Shown piece after piece: positions 24,387 to 33,326 of a stretch of 39,008 nucleotides of DNA (within the stretch, counting starts at the first letter, position 1; every line of letters starts with the position of its first letter). Both the position numbers and the translations under genes were made by a program. The notes under the pieces are model-generated. The model was not told where the DNA came from. It saw only the letters and a list, made by a program, of their open reading frames with translations, and ran no database searches. This DNA is from DATBIO01 sp036556965 (lineage in GTDB: Bacteria > Acidobacteriota > Vicinamibacteria > Fen-336), in assembly GCA_036556965.1 (NCBI GenBank), contig DATBIO010000149.1, positions 1 to 39,008 on the forward strand. Reading direction: 5' to 3'.

Positions 24387-25615
24387 CGGGGCGGCGAGGG
24401 GGGCAGCAGCCGCTTCTCGAGCACGGTGCGCGCCACCGCCTCGCCCATGATCGCGTAGCCGCGCGGCGTGTAGTGGCCGTCCAGCGGCCAGAACAGCTGG
24501 GCGGAGTCCTCCGGGCTCACCCGCAGCGCGCCCAGCAGGTCGAGCGTGGCCACGCCGGGCATGGCGGAGAGCCGCTCCTGCAGCCGGTCCATGCCCGGCA
24601 GCCACTCCTGTCTCACCGCCTCCCCCTGGATCGGGTGGAAGACCACGAGGAGGGCGAACCCGCGCCGCCGCCCCAGCTCCGCCACTTCCTGCAGCACGGC
24701 GGCCACGTCCTCCGCCGCCTCGCGGCGCAGGCCGTCGTAGCGGCGCTGCGGGACCAGCAGCCAGTTGTAGCGCAGGACGTCGTGCACGACGTGGCGGGCG
24801 ATGAAGCTCAGCCCGTACACCCACTCCCAGGAGGGCTCGAGGGGGGAGGGAGCCAGCGAGCCGTCGCCGTTGAAGCGCGCGCGGCCGCCGCGCACGACCA
24901 CGTCGTCCTCGTCGGAGGAGTTGGTGGCCACGATGACCAGGTCGGGCTCGAGGGCGAGGAGCTTCTCGCGCAGCAGCACGGCCTCGAAGTGCACGTCGCT
25001 GCCGCTCACGCCCGCGTTGAGGGTGGTGACGGGGCGCCCGGGCGCGGAGGCGGCCAGGCGGCGCCCCGCCACCTTGACCCACGTCTCCTCGAAGGGGGCC
25101 CCGATGCCCTCGGTGTAGCTGTCGCCGAGGGCGATGATGCGGAACTCCCCCGGCGCCTTGGCGCCCACTTCGCCGTCGCACAGGCCCAGGGAGTTGGTCT
25201 GCCGGACGTGGCGGAACTCCGGGCGCGGGTAGACCACCTCCCAGTGGGCCGGGTAGACGTGGAACCAGCTGGTGCGGTCGTGCTCGAAGGGGGAGGCGTA
25301 GGCCTGGTTGTTCTTCTCGAGGTAGGTCGCGTAACGGCGCAGGCCGAAGCGCAGCAACGCCTCCGCCGGGAGCAGGGCCAGCGCCGTGCTGGCCAGGGCC
25401 AGGCGGGCGTTCTGCCGCGCGGAGCCGCCCACGCGGGCCGTGCGGAGGACGGCCTCCCCGGCCAGGACCAGGCCCAGCGACACCGAGGCCACGAAGAGCA
25501 TGCCGCTGAGGTGGTCCTTTCGTCCCGCCTCCAGGCGCGTGGCCACCACCGCCACGAGCACGGCCTCGGCCGCCGCCAGGGCGGGAAGCCAGAGCCGGGA
25601 TCCCGCCCGCCGCAA
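24383..25615 (-). CDS. Membrane-bound SGNH/GDSL hydrolase (paralogue A)
   Basis: This protein of about 410 residues has three N-terminal membrane segments (about 9-27, 38-58 and 71-90) and an exported SGNH domain. Block I is IIALGDSYTEGIG with Ser166. TTLNAGVSGSDVHFEAVLL, LVIVATNSSDEDD in the block III position (TN rather than GxND), and DGHYTPRGYAIMG with the catalytic Asp-His follow. NSLGLCDGE and FHVYPAHWEVVYP precede the fold. It is clearly related to the product of 28270-29550. The start is inferred as TTG 25613-25615, just before the stop of the upstream double-GT4 gene, since no ATG or GTG precedes the first membrane segment. An acyl esterase or transferase acting on the exported glycan is the likely role. 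Confidence 0.8.
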   Translation of the reverse strand: MRRAGSRLWLPALAAAEAVLVAVVATRLEAGRKDHLSGMLFVASVSLGLVLAGEAVLRTARVGGSARQNARLALASTALALLPAEALLRFGLRRYATYLEKNNQAYASPFEHDRTSWFHVYPAHWEVVYPRPEFRHVRQTNSLGLCDGEVGAKAPGEFRIIALGDSYTEGIGAPFEETWVKVAGRRLAASAPGRPVTTLNAGVSGSDVHFEAVLLREKLLALEPDLVIVATNSSDEDDVVVRGGRARFNGDGSLAPSPLEPSWEWVYGLSFIARHVVHDVLRYNWLLVPQRRYDGLRREAAEDVAAVLQEVAELGRRRGFALLVVFHPIQGEAVRQEWLPGMDRLQERLSAMPGVATLDLLGALRVSPEDSAQLFWPLDGHYTPRGYAIMGEAVARTVLEKRLLPPSPPR

Positions 25616-25617
25616 CC

Positions 25618-28224
25618 CTAGCCCGCCGCGCCGCGCCCGAGGCCGCCCACGCGGTCCACGCCCGCGCGCGCCCAGCGCGCCAGCGCGCGCGCCACGCGGT
25701 AGGGCGCGCCGCCCGCCGTCTGGAACTCGAGCCACTCGTGCCAGTGGGAGAAGCTCCCCGCGCGAAAGATGCGCACCGGCCCTCCGTTGCCGGTGGCGCG
25801 GCGCAGCTCGGGGTAGGGGGGAAAGACCCCGCCCGGCCGCCGCCGGTCGTTCCCGTCCTCGCGTGCCGCCCACACCCGGCCCAGCAGCCGGATCCAGCGG
25901 TCGCGCACGTCGGAGAGGTCCGGGCAGTACTCCAGCCCGATCCGGCGCGCCGCCCGCGCCCGCTCGCGCAACCTCTCCGGGGAGGCGGCCAGGACCGCCA
26001 CCTGGCCGGCGAGGGTTGCGTGGTCGCCTTCCGGGGGCAGGTCCGCGGCGAGGTCGTCGGAGAGCGATTCCATCAGCCCGGGCGAGCGCACGCCGACGGG
26101 GACGCAGCCGCGCACCAGCGCCTCCAGGATGAGGAGGGAGATGTCGGCCAGGGGCACGGGCACCATCACCACGTGCGCCGCCTCCAGGTGGGGGCGCAGG
26201 TCGCGCCGGCCGAAGACCACGGCCGGCCTCGCGGGCAGGGCGGGGGGCAGCCCGGCCAGGACGGCCTCCCCCCAGGCGCGCCCGTCCCCGGGCACGGCCA
26301 GGGTGACGCGCGCGCGGGCCCCGCTCGCGGCCAGCGCGGCCAGGGAGGCGCGCGCCACTTCCACGCCGGCCAGCGCGCCGTCCAGGTGGCCGTAGTAGGC
26401 GAACACCTCGAGGGTGCCGTCCTCGGCCCGCGCCGGCTCGGGCACGGCGGGCAGGGGGAAGGGAATGACGGCCACGCTGGAGAGGGTGGAGGGGCCGTCG
26501 GGGAAGGCCAGCGCGTCGGCCACGGGCGAGGTGAACACGAAGCCGTCGGCGTGCTCGCGCAGCCCGCCCGCGGCGGCCCAGGGGACGTCGTGCTTGTTGA
26601 GGAGGACCACGCTGCGCACGCCCGGGCCGAGGCGCGGGGCCAGGCACGCGGTGGCGCGGTCGAGGGCCACGTAGGTGCAGCGCCCGTGCGCGGCCACCAG
26701 GCGCAGCATGCGCGCGGCGGCGCCCGCCCAGCCGAGGTCCTCGCGCGGGCAGGCCACGGCCGCGGGCACTCCCGGCGGCGGGACGAGGCCGTGCGCGGGG
26801 GAGCGGCGCAGGCAGGCCAGGCGCGTGTCGTAGCCCTCGGCACGCAGGATGGAGGCGAGGTCCACCGCCAGCTCGGAGAGGTAGCTCGCGCCGAGGTCGC
26901 GCACGGCGATGAGCAGGGGGTGCGCGCGCTGGCGCTCGACCAGCGCGCCGCGCTCCGGCATCCGCTCCCACTCGAAGTCGCCCACGTCGCCCCAGGAGGG
27001 GAAGCGGCCGTGGTGGGCGTGGCGGGCCCGGAGGGGGGTGGGGAACACGGAGAGGCCGCCCACCACCACGGGCGGCGCGGCGATCGGTCCCGGAGCGCGG
27101 GCGAAGCCGCCGGCGGCGACCTCCGCGCGCAGCTCGGCGAAGAGGTCGTGATAGGCGCGGGCCATGTCCTCCAGCCGGAGGCCCAGGCTCCCCATGGTCT
27201 CGTGGGCGCGGCGCGACATGCGGCCCAGGCGCTCGCGGTCCCCGTGCAGGCCGCCCAGCCGCTCCGCGAAGGCGGCGAAGTCGCCCACGCCGACGAGGTG
27301 GCCGTTCTCCCCCTCCCGCACGACCTCGCGCGTGCCGCTGCTCACGTCCGTCACCACGGGCACGCAGCCCTGGGCCATGGCCTCCAGCAGCGCCTGCGGC
27401 ATGCCCTCGAACTCGGAGTTGAGCACGTAGGCGTGGAAGCGGGCCAGGTGGGCACGCAGCGCGTCGTTGGGCAGGGGCTTCTCGATGGCCAGCGCCCCCT
27501 CGGCCACCAGCTCCCGGCCCCGCTCGCGCAGCGCCTCCTCGTCGGGGCCGGAGCCGATCAGGGTCAGGTGGGCGTCCACGCCCGCGTCGCGCACGTGGCG
27601 CAGGAGGGCGGGGAAGTCGAGCACCCGCTTCTGCTGCTGCTTGAAGGCGCCGTGGTAGACGAGGCGCAGGGGTCCGTCCGCCGGCCGTCCCTCCGGGTAG
27701 GCCGCGGGCACCTCGATGCCGTTGCGGATGAGGCGCACGCGCGCGGCGAGCTCGGGGTGCCGCTCGCGCACGCGCGCGGCCACCTCGGCGCTGACGCAGA
27801 CCACCGCGTTCCAGTAACGGCCCAGGCGGGCCACGTGGTCATAGTGGAGGGGCTCGTCGGCGTGGGCCACCCCCACCACGACCACCCCGGGATCCAGCGC
27901 GGGCGAGACCACCGAGTGCCGGTAGTCGGAGTTGGGCACGTAGACGCAGGGCGCGCGCCGGTTGAGGAAGTGGATGAGGGCGCCCCAGTGCGCGCCCCAG
28001 CCGTCCAGCCGGGCCACGGGCAGCCGCTCCACCGCCACGTCCGCCGGGATCTCCAGCGTCCGCTCGCGGTAGGTGGCGAGCAGGGTGTCGCTCTCCGTGA
28101 GCAGGATGCGCGCGTCGTGCCCCAGGCGCGCGAGGGCGCGGGCCAGGTTGATGGAGTAGATGGTGATGCCGGTGACGGTGGGGAAGGGCAGGGAGAAGAA
28201 GATCGGCAGCGCCGCGCGGGCCAC
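25618..28224 (-). CDS. Double GT4-type glycosyltransferase
   Basis: This 868-residue protein contains two GT-B glycosyltransferase units in tandem. The first (about 1-385) is canonical: FPTVTGITIYSINLARALA, LIRNGIEVP, LVYHGAFKQQQKR, and NSEFEGMPQALLEAMAQG with the Glu273/Glu281 EX7E pair. The second (about 430-830) has the same plan but is more divergent: DISLLILEALVRGCVPVGV followed by RSPGLMESLSDDL, with one Glu of the pair replaced. A short tail (about 815-868) contains SFSHWHEWLEFQTAGG. The second unit may be inactive, regulatory, or add a different sugar. GTG 28224 is used. It lies between two paralogous membrane SGNH genes on the same strand, with 2 bp to the next one, so all three are probably one operon. 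Confidence 0.88.
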   Translation of the reverse strand: MARAALPIFFSLPFPTVTGITIYSINLARALARLGHDARILLTESDTLLATYRERTLEIPADVAVERLPVARLDGWGAHWGALIHFLNRRAPCVYVPNSDYRHSVVSPALDPGVVVVGVAHADEPLHYDHVARLGRYWNAVVCVSAEVAARVRERHPELAARVRLIRNGIEVPAAYPEGRPADGPLRLVYHGAFKQQQKRVLDFPALLRHVRDAGVDAHLTLIGSGPDEEALRERGRELVAEGALAIEKPLPNDALRAHLARFHAYVLNSEFEGMPQALLEAMAQGCVPVVTDVSSGTREVVREGENGHLVGVGDFAAFAERLGGLHGDRERLGRMSRRAHETMGSLGLRLEDMARAYHDLFAELRAEVAAGGFARAPGPIAAPPVVVGGLSVFPTPLRARHAHHGRFPSWGDVGDFEWERMPERGALVERQRAHPLLIAVRDLGASYLSELAVDLASILRAEGYDTRLACLRRSPAHGLVPPPGVPAAVACPREDLGWAGAAARMLRLVAAHGRCTYVALDRATACLAPRLGPGVRSVVLLNKHDVPWAAAGGLREHADGFVFTSPVADALAFPDGPSTLSSVAVIPFPLPAVPEPARAEDGTLEVFAYYGHLDGALAGVEVARASLAALAASGARARVTLAVPGDGRAWGEAVLAGLPPALPARPAVVFGRRDLRPHLEAAHVVMVPVPLADISLLILEALVRGCVPVGVRSPGLMESLSDDLAADLPPEGDHATLAGQVAVLAASPERLRERARAARRIGLEYCPDLSDVRDRWIRLLGRVWAAREDGNDRRRPGGVFPPYPELRRATGNGGPVRIFRAGSFSHWHEWLEFQTAGGAPYRVARALARWARAGVDRVGGLGRGAAG

Positions 28225-28269
28225 GGTTTCCAGGGCGGGACGGTATCATCCCGCGCGCGGCGCCCGCAA

Positions 28270-29550
28270 TCATCCGCCCGCGGCGGCGGGCACGGGGGAG
28301 GGGGCCGCGCGCACCAGCCCCAGCTCGAGGATGCGCGCGGCGATGGCCGAGCCCATCACCGCGTAGCCGCGCGTGTTGTGGTGCAGGTCGCGGGCCCAGT
28401 AGAAGTCCGCGGAGCGCTCCGGCGGGATGAGCCCCTGGGCCAGGTACGCCTCGAGCAGGTCCAGGAAGGGGAGGGAGGCGTCGGCGCGCCAGCCCTCCAC
28501 CAACCCCGCGAAGTGGGACTGCGAGTAGCGCCGGGCCCGCAGCTCGTGCTCGAGGGGGTGGCTGACGAGGAGGAAGCCGGCCCCGTTCTCCCGGCAGAGC
28601 GTGCGCGTGGCGGCCACGGTGTCCTTGAGCTTGGCCGCCGCGCGCCGCCGCTCGGAGGGCTGCCACCGGGGGCGCACGAAGGTCCAGTCGTAGCCCACGA
28701 CGTCGTGGACCAGGACCCGGAACAGGAAGCTGCTCCCGTAGATCCAGTCCCAGCGGGGAGGAGGGCGGACGGCCACCGTCCCGTCGGGCCGGAAGCGCTC
28801 GCTCCCGCCGCGCACCACGAGGTCGTCGATGTCGGAGGTGTTGACGGCCAGCACCACGAGGTCGGGGCGGAAGGGCAGCAGCCGCTCGCGGAGGAGCGCG
28901 AGCTGGAAGACGGGATCGCTGGCCGAGATGCCCGCGTTGAGCGAGGTCACCACGAGCCCGGGGTGGCGCGCCCCCAGCGCGCGCTGGGCCACGATCACCC
29001 AGGTGGACTCGGGGCCGGTGCCCACGCCCTCCGTGAAGCTGTCGCCCAGGGCCACCACGCGGAACTCGCGCGGCTGGCGGGCCACCACCGGCTCCGGCCC
29101 CGTGAGGCCGAGCGAGTTGATCGCGCGGAGGTGCTCGAACTCCACCTTGTGGTAGCGCAGCGTCCTGCCCGGCGGGTAGGTGTTGTAGCGGTTGGACGAG
29201 GTCATGCGGAAGAGGCTCCGGTAATGACCGCCGTTGCGCTCCGTGTAGCTCGCGTGGCGGCCCAGGGAGCGGAGGGTGGCCTCCGCGGCCATGGCCGCGA
29301 GCACCGTCGCGCCCACCAGCACGCGCGCGTTGCCGCGCGCCGCCGCCGTCCAGGAGGAGGCGGCCAGCTCCACCGCGAGGGCGGCGAGAAGGCCGCCCGC
29401 CGCCAGCAGGAGGAAGGCGGCCGTGGCGTTGAGCCAGCGCGCCTGGAGGTGCAGGACGAAGAGGCTGGCGCAGAGGAGGGCGCCGAGGGCGAGGCGGACC
29501 CGCGCCCGCCCCCCGCCCTTCCGCCCGGACCGCCCGAGAGCCAGAGCCAT
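28270..29550 (-). CDS. Membrane-bound SGNH/GDSL hydrolase (paralogue B)
   Basis: This 426-residue protein has three hydrophobic N-terminal segments (about 19-36, 43-62 and 77-92). An SGNH domain follows with VVALGDSFTEGVG (Ser171), TSLNAGISASDPVFQLALL, LVVLAVNTSDIDDLVVRGG and a C-terminal RDLHHNTRGYAVMG. Stretch for stretch it parallels the product of 24383-25615: both share NSLGL before the fold, the TS/SS-D-xDD block III and the DDxVVRGG loop. They therefore arose by duplication and now flank the double GT4 gene. ATG 29550 is preferred; the open frame extends to 29661 without protein-like content. It is the first gene of the minus operon and divergent from a GT2 gene across about 200 bp. 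A glycan O-acyl hydrolase or transferase is inferred. Confidence 0.85.
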   Translation of the reverse strand: MALALGRSGRKGGGRARVRLALGALLCASLFVLHLQARWLNATAAFLLLAAGGLLAALAVELAASSWTAAARGNARVLVGATVLAAMAAEATLRSLGRHASYTERNGGHYRSLFRMTSSNRYNTYPPGRTLRYHKVEFEHLRAINSLGLTGPEPVVARQPREFRVVALGDSFTEGVGTGPESTWVIVAQRALGARHPGLVVTSLNAGISASDPVFQLALLRERLLPFRPDLVVLAVNTSDIDDLVVRGGSERFRPDGTVAVRPPPRWDWIYGSSFLFRVLVHDVVGYDWTFVRPRWQPSERRRAAAKLKDTVAATRTLCRENGAGFLLVSHPLEHELRARRYSQSHFAGLVEGWRADASLPFLDLLEAYLAQGLIPPERSADFYWARDLHHNTRGYAVMGSAIAARILELGLVRAAPSPVPAAAGG

Positions 29551-29756
29551 CCGTCCGCGGGGTTTGTACCGGACGCCACCGCCGCGCGCAACGCGCGCCC
29601 GCAGGTTGCTTTTCTGGCCCGCCCCGGTAAGCTGGCGGCCTTTCCCTCCACGGCCGCACACACAGCCGTTCGTTTCCCCTGGGGCGCAACGCGGGCGGAC
29701 CGGACGGCGTCGACCGCGCCGGCCAAGGGCGCGCGCGGGTAGCGGGAGCCTCTCGA
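29551..29756. promoter_or_regulatory. Divergent promoter region (SGNH operon / GT2 operon)
   Basis: This is the longest non-coding gap in the window at 206 bp. On the plus strand TTGCTT (29606-29611) and TAAGCT (29628-29633) are 16 bp apart and make a reasonable promoter for the GT2/RmlD-like/GT-C operon, with a leader of over 100 bases. For the minus operon I see no strong box pair. Short GC-rich inverted repeats are present, but none is outstanding. Confidence 0.4.
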
Positions 29757-30587
29757 TTGGCAGATCGATTCGGGCGCGTGGCGGACGCGGCGGTGGCGGG
29801 CGAGGCGGCGCGCACCCTCCGCGGCGCCTGGCTGGACCCGGCGCCCGCGCGACCTGCCCCCGCCCCGTCGGCGCCGGCGGCGGCGGACGCCGGAGGGCGG
29901 CTCTCGAGCCTCTCCTTCTTCTGCCCCGCCTACCACGACGAGGAGAACCTGCCCGCGCTCATCCCGCGCGTGCACGCGTTCCTGGGCCGGGTGGCCGAGG
30001 TCTTCGAGATCATCATCGTGGAGGACGGCAGCCCCGACGGAACCGGCGAGGTGGCGGACGCGCTGGCCCGCCAGTACCCCGAGGTGCGCGTCATCCACCA
30101 CGCGCGCAACCAGGGCTACGGCGCCACCCTGAAGGAGGGCTTCCTGGCCGCGCGTCACGACTACGTCATGTACACCGACGGCGACAACCAGTACGACGTG
30201 GAGGAGTTCGAGCCCTTCCTGCCCGCGCTCGCCCACGCCGACGTGCTGTGCGGCTACGCCGTGCGCAAGGCGGTCAACCTCCAGCGGCGCGCGCAGTCCC
30301 TGGTCTACAACCTCCTGGTGGGCGCCCTCTTCTTCTCCTACTTCCGGGACGTCAACTGCTCCATGAAGGTGCTGAGCCGCCGCGCCGTGCAGGCCATCGA
30401 CCTCGTCAGCAACAGCGCCTTCACCGACGCCGAGATCGTGCTGCGCGCCCGGCGGGCCGGCCTGCGCATCCAGCGCTTCCCGGTGACGCACTACCAGCGC
30501 ACCAAGGGCGTGGGCAGCGGCTCCCGCCCCGCCGTCATCGCCGCCACCGTCCGCGACCTGCTCCTGTTCCGGCTGGGCCGGCTGTGA
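29757..30587 (+). CDS. Family 2 glycosyltransferase (DPM1-like)
   Basis: This 276-residue GT-A enzyme has a disordered Ala/Pro-rich N-terminus of about 48 residues. SLSFFCPAYHDEENLPALIP, IIIVEDGSPDGTGEVA and a DxD-type motif in MYTDGDNQYDVEEFEPFL follow. RDVNCSMKVLSRRAV and VTHYQRTKGVGSGSRP are typical of the polyprenyl-phosphate sugar transferase group. It lacks C-terminal membrane segments. The start is TTG 29757 with GGGAG about nine bases upstream; an internal GTG in the disordered part is possible. It opens an operon with an RmlD-like reductase and a GT-C enzyme. It may therefore make a lipid-phosphate sugar used directly by that GT-C partner. Sugar identity is unknown. Confidence 0.88.
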   Translation: MADRFGRVADAAVAGEAARTLRGAWLDPAPARPAPAPSAPAAADAGGRLSSLSFFCPAYHDEENLPALIPRVHAFLGRVAEVFEIIIVEDGSPDGTGEVADALARQYPEVRVIHHARNQGYGATLKEGFLAARHDYVMYTDGDNQYDVEEFEPFLPALAHADVLCGYAVRKAVNLQRRAQSLVYNLLVGALFFSYFRDVNCSMKVLSRRAVQAIDLVSNSAFTDAEIVLRARRAGLRIQRFPVTHYQRTKGVGSGSRPAVIAATVRDLLLFRLGRL

Positions 30588-30621
30588 GCGGGGCCTCCTC
30601 CGCGCCCGCGTCCCCCCGGCC

Positions 30622-31527
30622 ATGATCCAGCCCGACGACGCCGTCCTGATCACGGGCTGCGGAGGCATGCTGGGCCACGCGGTGCGCGCGCGCTTCCTGG
30701 GGCGGGCGCGCGTGGTGGCCACCGACCTCGTGCCCTCCGAGCCCTGGCTGTCGCCGCTGGACGTCACCTCCGCCGCCGCGGTCGAGGAGGCCTTCGTCCG
30801 CGTCCGGCCGCGCTACGTGGTGCACCTGGCCGCCGTCACCGACCTGGAGTGCTGCGAGCGCCGGCCGGCGCTGGCCTACGACGTCAACACCTGGGGCACG
30901 CACAACGTGGCGGTGTGCGCGGCGCGCGCCGGCGTCCCCATGCTCTCGCTCTCCACCGCCGGCGTCTTCGACGGGGCCAAGAGCGCCTACGCGGAGGAGG
31001 ACGTGGCGCAGCCCCTCAGCGTCTACGGCAAGTCCAAGTACGGAGGCGACCTGGCCGTGGGCGCCCTGCCCCGGGGAGTGATCCTGCGCGCGGGGTGGAT
31101 GATGGGGGGCGGCCCCGCCCGCGACAAGAAGTTCGTGTGGAAGGTCATCCGGCAGGTGAGGGAGGGCGCCCGCCGCATCGCGGCGGTGGACGACAAGTTC
31201 GGCTCGCCCAGCTACGTCCGCGACGTGGCGGAGGCGGCGTACTACCTCCTCGACCACGGCCACACCGGGCTCTTCCACGGCGGCAGCGACGGCGGGGGCC
31301 CCAGCCGGTACGACGTGGCCGCGGCCATCCTGGGCACCCTCGGCGTGGACGGGCGCGTGGAGCTCGTGCGCGCCCGGTCCGAGGCGTTCGCGGACGAGTA
31401 CTTCGCGCCCCGGCCGGCGTCGGAGCAGCTCGACAACCGCCGGCTCAAGGGGCTCCACGCCCCCCTGGTGCGCGACTGGCGCGACTGCCTGAAGGACTAC
31501 CTGGACTCGACGGATTGGGGACTCTAG
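30622..31527 (+). CDS. RmlD-like NAD(P)-dependent sugar reductase/epimerase
   Basis: This 301-residue short-chain dehydrogenase/reductase has the dinucleotide-binding loop VLITGCGGMLGHAV (8-21), VVHLAAVTDLECCE, and the catalytic STAGVFDG plus YGKSK (Tyr135, Lys139). These match dTDP-4-dehydrorhamnose reductase (RmlD) and close NAD-dependent epimerases. The usual STDYVFDG is altered to STAGVFDG. RmlA, RmlB and RmlC are not in the window, so either they lie elsewhere or this enzyme reduces a different keto sugar; I withhold the gene symbol for that reason. It lies 34 bp after the GT2 gene and overlaps the inferred GT-C start by 13 bp, consistent with one operon making and using a deoxysugar. 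Confidence 0.87.
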   Translation: MIQPDDAVLITGCGGMLGHAVRARFLGRARVVATDLVPSEPWLSPLDVTSAAAVEEAFVRVRPRYVVHLAAVTDLECCERRPALAYDVNTWGTHNVAVCAARAGVPMLSLSTAGVFDGAKSAYAEEDVAQPLSVYGKSKYGGDLAVGALPRGVILRAGWMMGGGPARDKKFVWKVIRQVREGARRIAAVDDKFGSPSYVRDVAEAAYYLLDHGHTGLFHGGSDGGGPSRYDVAAAILGTLGVDGRVELVRARSEAFADEYFAPRPASEQLDNRRLKGLHAPLVRDWRDCLKDYLDSTDWGL

Positions 31528-33305
31528 CCGGTCCCGCGCCTCTCTCCCGCCCGTCCGGGAAGGGCCAGGCCATCCTCGGCGCCTTCGTCGTCCTGGCCGC
31601 CCTCGCCCACACCGCCGGGATCGGCGCCCTGCTGGACCTCCGCGTGCACTCCGACGAGACCATCTACCTGCGCCACGGAGCCGGCCTGGGGGCGCTCGCT
31701 CTCCCGGACGCGTCCTGGTCGCCCCTGTACTGCGTCTGGTACGCCGTGCTCTCGGCCCTGGAGCCGGACGGCCCGCGCCTCTACACGCTGAGCTACGTCG
31801 CGCTGGTGACGGCCACCACCGGCCTCGTATACCTGCTGCTCCTGGGGCTGCGGGCGCACGCGCTGGCGGCGGCCGCCGGCTCCCTGGCCTACCTCCTCTC
31901 CAACGCGGCGGTGGCCCATCCCCACGTGGGGCTGTTCGCCCTGCTCCTGATCCTGGCCGGCGCCAACGTGGTCGTGCGGGCGCGCTCGGAGCCCGCCGCG
32001 TACCTGGCCGCCGGGGTCACGGCCGCCCTCCTGCCCTTCGCGCGGCCGGAGTACGTGGTGTCCCTCGGGCTCTTCGTGGCCGCGGGGGCGCTGGCCCTCG
32101 TGGTGCGCCGCCGCCGCGGGCGCTCCGCGGGCGACCTCCGCCGGGCCGCCTTGTTCGTGGCCGTGGCGGCGGTCCCCTTCGCCGTGTTCGGGAACCCCGC
32201 CACCGGCAACAAGCAGTGGCTGTCGTTCTGCGGCAGCTTCCTCTTCGCGCAGCCCTCGTACATCCCCGCCCCCGAGCCCTTCGTGTTCCCCTACAACTGC
32301 GTGGTCGTGATGCCCCAGGTGTTCGGCGACGCGGACTCCCTCCCCGAGGCCCTCGTCCGCAACCCTGGCGCGGTGGCCGGCCACGTGCTCGCCAACGTGC
32401 GCACGTGGGCCGCCCTGGCCGCCGTACTCCCGTTCGCGACGCCGCTGCCCTTCCTCTCCGCGCGGGGGCAGCGGGCCATGGCCCTGGCCGAGCTGGCCCT
32501 GGTGGCGGCGGCCCTGGCCTGGGCGTGGCGCGCCCGCCGCGCGGGCCCCGCGCCGCCGCTGATGCCGCGGGCGCTCGTGGTCTTCCTGGCCGTGCTCTGG
32601 CCGTCGAGCACGCTGGCCGCCCTGCTCTACTACCCCCGCCCGCACTACCTGGTGGCGCAGGCCGCGTTCCTGATCGTGGCGGCGGCGGCGTACGTGGGCG
32701 CCGCCCGGGGCGGCGCGGGGAGCGCGCTGCGGCCGGGGCCCGCGCTGGCCTTCGGGCTGGGCCTGCTCGTTCTCACCCCCAACCACGTGCGCGGGTGGCT
32801 GGGCGCCGGGCGTCCGCTGCCCGGTGACGCGGCGGGGCAGGAGCAGGTCCTGGCGCGACGCTTCGACGCCGCCTTCGCGTGGCCGCGGCTGCTCGGACAG
32901 TACTGGGGCGGGCGGCCGTTCGTGGCCCCGGTGGCCGCGCTGGAGCAGTACCGGCCCGAGGCCATCGGGGAGGACCGGGCCACGGTGGCGCTCCTGCGCG
33001 CGCTGGGCATCGCCGGACCCGTCACGGTGGTGGCGGTGGGCGACTACAGCACGTACCTCGCGCCGGGCCACCGCTACGTCCCGTGGATGAGGCGGAAGAG
33101 CCAGGGCGTGGCGGAGCTCCTCGAGGCGCAGGGCGCCGACGTGCTGGTGGTGGACCGTGTGCTGCGCGGCGACTACGCGTACGCGGAGGACTGGGACGCC
33201 TTCCTCCGCGACCCCGCCCGGCACGGGTTCGCGCGCCTCGAGGTGCCGGGCACGCGCCGCGTCGTCCTGGTCAGGCGCGTCCGCCTGCCCGCCGCCGGGG
33301 CCTGA
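31515..33305 (+). CDS. GT-C fold integral membrane glycosyltransferase (PMT/ArnT-like)
   Basis: This protein of about 596 residues has roughly ten hydrophobic segments in its first 410 residues and a soluble C-terminal domain of about 160 residues. After the first membrane segment the loop reads LRVHSDETIYLRHG, with the Asp-Glu expected in the first extracytoplasmic loop of GT-C enzymes. ATGNKQWLSFCGSF and YYPRPHYLVAQAAFLIV lie in later loops. GT-C enzymes use polyprenyl-phosphate sugars and act on the outer face of the inner membrane. I infer TTG 31515, overlapping the RmlD-like gene by 13 bp, because later GTG codons would remove the first helix and Asp-Glu loop. It closes the plus operon and is followed by a convergent GT-C gene 21 bp away. 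Confidence 0.82.
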   Translation: MGTLAGPAPLSRPSGKGQAILGAFVVLAALAHTAGIGALLDLRVHSDETIYLRHGAGLGALALPDASWSPLYCVWYAVLSALEPDGPRLYTLSYVALVTATTGLVYLLLLGLRAHALAAAAGSLAYLLSNAAVAHPHVGLFALLLILAGANVVVRARSEPAAYLAAGVTAALLPFARPEYVVSLGLFVAAGALALVVRRRRGRSAGDLRRAALFVAVAAVPFAVFGNPATGNKQWLSFCGSFLFAQPSYIPAPEPFVFPYNCVVVMPQVFGDADSLPEALVRNPGAVAGHVLANVRTWAALAAVLPFATPLPFLSARGQRAMALAELALVAAALAWAWRARRAGPAPPLMPRALVVFLAVLWPSSTLAALLYYPRPHYLVAQAAFLIVAAAAYVGAARGGAGSALRPGPALAFGLGLLVLTPNHVRGWLGAGRPLPGDAAGQEQVLARRFDAAFAWPRLLGQYWGGRPFVAPVAALEQYRPEAIGEDRATVALLRALGIAGPVTVVAVGDYSTYLAPGHRYVPWMRRKSQGVAELLEAQGADVLVVDRVLRGDYAYAEDWDAFLRDPARHGFARLEVPGTRRVVLVRRVRLPAAGA

Positions 33306-33326
33306 CGCGGCCCCCTCCGGGCGGCG

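Noticed and set aside
25738..29742. A 1334-codon plus-strand frame opposite the GT4/SGNH operon
   Set aside because: Composition is His/Arg/Gly/Val-rich without domains; the minus-strand genes have clear motifs and starts.
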